Origin: CAYUAG01 sp964554015
GTDB taxonomy: Bacteria; Zhuqueibacterota; QNDG01; CAYUAG01
Length of the DNA stretch: 7,761 nt
Assembly: GCA_964554015.1 (NCBI GenBank)
Contig: CAZKMO010000158.1
Span: forward strand, 1-7,761
Direction: 5' to 3'
Position numbers and translations under genes: made by a program. Below are positions 6,800 through 7,761 of the stretch, one piece after another. The notes below the pieces were generated by a model. It made no database searches and was not told the DNA's origin. It saw only the letters and a program-made list of their open reading frames with translations. Numbering within the stretch: position 1 is the first letter of the stretch; each line of letters begins with the position of its first letter.

Positions 6800-6823
6800 T
6801 ATCTCCTCTAGAAGCAGAACGTA

Positions 6824-7252
6824 TCACCTGTCCTTTGCTTTATGAGTGGAAAATTTTCTGTAGACATCCGCACTGACTTTGGTAGGCCTTCTGGTTTTGG
6901 CATCAATGGGACACCAGAGAGTCCGGGCTTGGGCGAGCAGCTTCATATCAGATTTTCGGTATATCTCTGTAAGCCGTTCAAAAGACCTTCGGTAGGCAGC
7001 GCCCACCCAGGTGCGGGCTATAATGGTATCTTCTTTCAAGGCAGGGCGCTTATAGTCTATTTCATGCCGCACTACCACCCAGAGCAGGTTTTTCTGGTCA
7101 TTTTCACTGGCCAGGGAAAACCAGTGGGCCACGGCCGCATCCTGTACCCATTTTACATATACCACATTATTGACATGACCCAGCTGATCAATATCCTCCG
7201 GCTTGATGTCTATTTCTAATTCATAGGGTTTATGAATGGAATCGGTGGTCAT
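6824..7252 (-). CDS. Hotdog-fold acyl-CoA thioesterase (4HBT / YbgC-FcbC-like)
   Basis: Predicted cytoplasmic thioesterase of 142 residues, normal for the single-domain 4HBT family. The N-terminal block DIDQLGHVNNVVYVKW (20-35) is the family signature; Asp22 sits where the catalytic aspartate of 4-hydroxybenzoyl-CoA thioesterase-type enzymes lies, and Gly25-His26-Val27-Asn28 follows. HEIDYKRPALKEDTI continues the fold. The enzyme would hydrolyse an acyl-CoA or acyl-ACP thioester; the chain is not identifiable. The frame is open up to an ATG at 7318, but I start at 7252 because GGGAGGTG lies 8 bases upstream of it and the extra 22 residues do not resemble the family. It lies 140 bases from the gene upstream and about 700 from the gene downstream, so it is probably transcribed alone. 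Subfamily assignment beyond 4HBT is uncertain. Confidence 0.9.
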   Translation of the reverse strand: MTTDSIHKPYELEIDIKPEDIDQLGHVNNVVYVKWVQDAAVAHWFSLASENDQKNLLWVVVRHEIDYKRPALKEDTIIARTWVGAAYRRSFERLTEIYRKSDMKLLAQARTLWCPIDAKTRRPTKVSADVYRKFSTHKAKDR

Positions 7253-7260
7253 GAATTTTT

Positions 7261-7268
7261 CACCTCCC
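7261..7268 (-). promoter_or_regulatory. Shine-Dalgarno site of the thioesterase
   Basis: GGGAGGTG on the minus strand, eight bases before the ATG at 7252. A near-perfect anti-16S match, it decides the start against the upstream in-frame ATG at 7318. Confidence 0.85.
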
Positions 7269-7392
7269 TTGATGATTTTAATGTTCAGTAGAGACTCTGC
7301 AGAATAGGTATAGTCCATAAATCATCATTCAATACTCCGTAGGAAGTAAGTCTTTGCGAAATAGTAATGGCGTTTTGATAATATATCTTTAT

Positions 7393-7761
7393 TTAGTAAA
7401 CCCTATCTCCAAAACGTGCTTCAATTGAACGGAAACTCCTTTTTGTTTGAATGACAATATCGTAATTTGTATCCAATGTACCGTCTCTGCGCCGAATATA
7501 GTTATGATAGTTTGCAATCCAAATATACTTAGAATAAATCTTCATATCTTTTTCTTCCCAATGATCAAGAGCTTTTTGTATTACATTTTTATGATCACTT
7601 ATCCACCGTGGATCTAATGTGTCAGTATACTCATTCACAAAGAGATTCATATAGTTCAGGAAAACGCAATCATCAGAGTCAACTACATATTCAAAGAAGT
7701 GAGGTGAAACAGAAACTGATGAATATGTACGTAATTGATATTTTATTAAATCAAGAATTAC
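7393..7761 (-). CDS. Unrecognised protein, C-terminal part only
   Basis: An open frame enters from the right edge and ends at a TAA at 7393, giving 122 visible residues. An ATG occurs at 7650, but the frame is open for all 37 codons upstream of it to the edge with protein-like composition (for example SPHFFEYVVDSDDCVFLNYM), so the gene almost certainly starts outside the window. The sequence is soluble and mixed in charge, aromatic-rich (WISDHKNVIQKALDHWEEKD, YIWIANYHNYIRRRDG) and ends IEARFGDRVY. I see no signal peptide, membrane segment or motif I can name. The gap of 140 bases to the thioesterase and that gene's own strong ribosome site give no functional link. Coding status is likely but unproven. 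Confidence 0.6.
   Translation of the reverse strand, partial: VILDLIKYQLRTYSSVSVSPHFFEYVVDSDDCVFLNYMNLFVNEYTDTLDPRWISDHKNVIQKALDHWEEKDMKIYSKYIWIANYHNYIRRRDGTLDTNYDIVIQTKRSFRSIEARFGDRVY

Larger units (their letters stand above)
6118..6823. other. 706-base intergenic region, repeat-rich, no credible gene
   Basis: No frame on either strand gives a protein with family-like character. Short ORFs here are readouts of the repeats (Ile-Pro-Xaa-Phe/Tyr-Ser patterns) or random. From left to right: the copy A ribosome binding site; an AT-rich leader at about 6130-6250 that must hold the operon promoter if there is one, though I see no convincing -35/-10 pair; an 8-base-period array at 6261-6341; an opposite-orientation array at 6373-6396; an ACAGGAT module at 6479-6505; AT palindromes at 6536-6586; a candidate terminator at 6589-6612; a third 8-base array at 6626-6657; TTTGATATTTGG-type repeats to 6714; and a 7-base-period pyrimidine-rich tract at about 6744-6799. 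Confidence 0.8.

Noticed and set aside
6842..7219. Plus-strand ORF of 125 residues
   Set aside because: It lies antisense to the thioesterase, whose family signature is unmistakable; the plus-strand product has no domain character.
7253..7318. Longer thioesterase start at 7318
   Set aside because: It is in frame, but the extension is unlike the family and a near-perfect ribosome site serves the ATG at 7252.

Overview
The window is AT-rich bacterial DNA in which every convincing gene lies on the minus strand, so transcription runs right to left. The strongest taxonomic clue is two large DUF2723 (TMEM260-like) membrane proteins carrying the form of the family typical of the Bacteroidota/FCB group. 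However, three of the genes have strong GGAGG-type Shine-Dalgarno sites, which Bacteroidota generally lack. Together with an intergenic region full of degenerate short repeats, this suggests an uncultured FCB-type lineage such as Cloacimonadota or Marinimicrobia. That placement is an inference and no marker gene is present to settle it.

Layout from the right edge, in the direction of transcription. First is the 3' end of an unrecognised gene (7393-7761, cut by the edge). After a 140-base gap comes a complete small hotdog-fold acyl-CoA thioesterase (6824-7252). Then comes about 700 bases without a credible gene (6118-6823). This holds a candidate terminator, 8-base and 7-base periodic tandem repeats, a long inverted repeat, a diverged repeated module and several AT-rich palindromes. 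After that lies a probable three-gene operon: DUF2723 copy A (3424-6117), DUF2723 copy B (685-3381) and a family 2 glycosyltransferase (677 down to the left edge, C-terminus missing). Gaps inside the operon are 42 and 7 bases.

The two DUF2723 proteins are tandem paralogues of 897 and 898 residues. They are collinear to the residue at two key motifs, about 69% identical by my hand count in a stretch of the membrane domain, and much more diverged in the C-terminal TPR-like region. The family is related to eukaryotic TMEM260, a protein O-mannosyltransferase. A plausible reading is therefore that copies A and B are GT-C transferases that attach a first sugar to exported proteins using a polyprenyl-phosphate-sugar donor, and that the GT2 enzyme acts on the same or another envelope glycan. 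The thioesterase is probably a separate transcription unit.

The least explained part is 6261-6800, where several classes of short-period repeat, inverted and direct, are packed together without coding sense. No CRISPR array, tRNA, rRNA, transposase, phage gene or recognisable riboswitch was seen.
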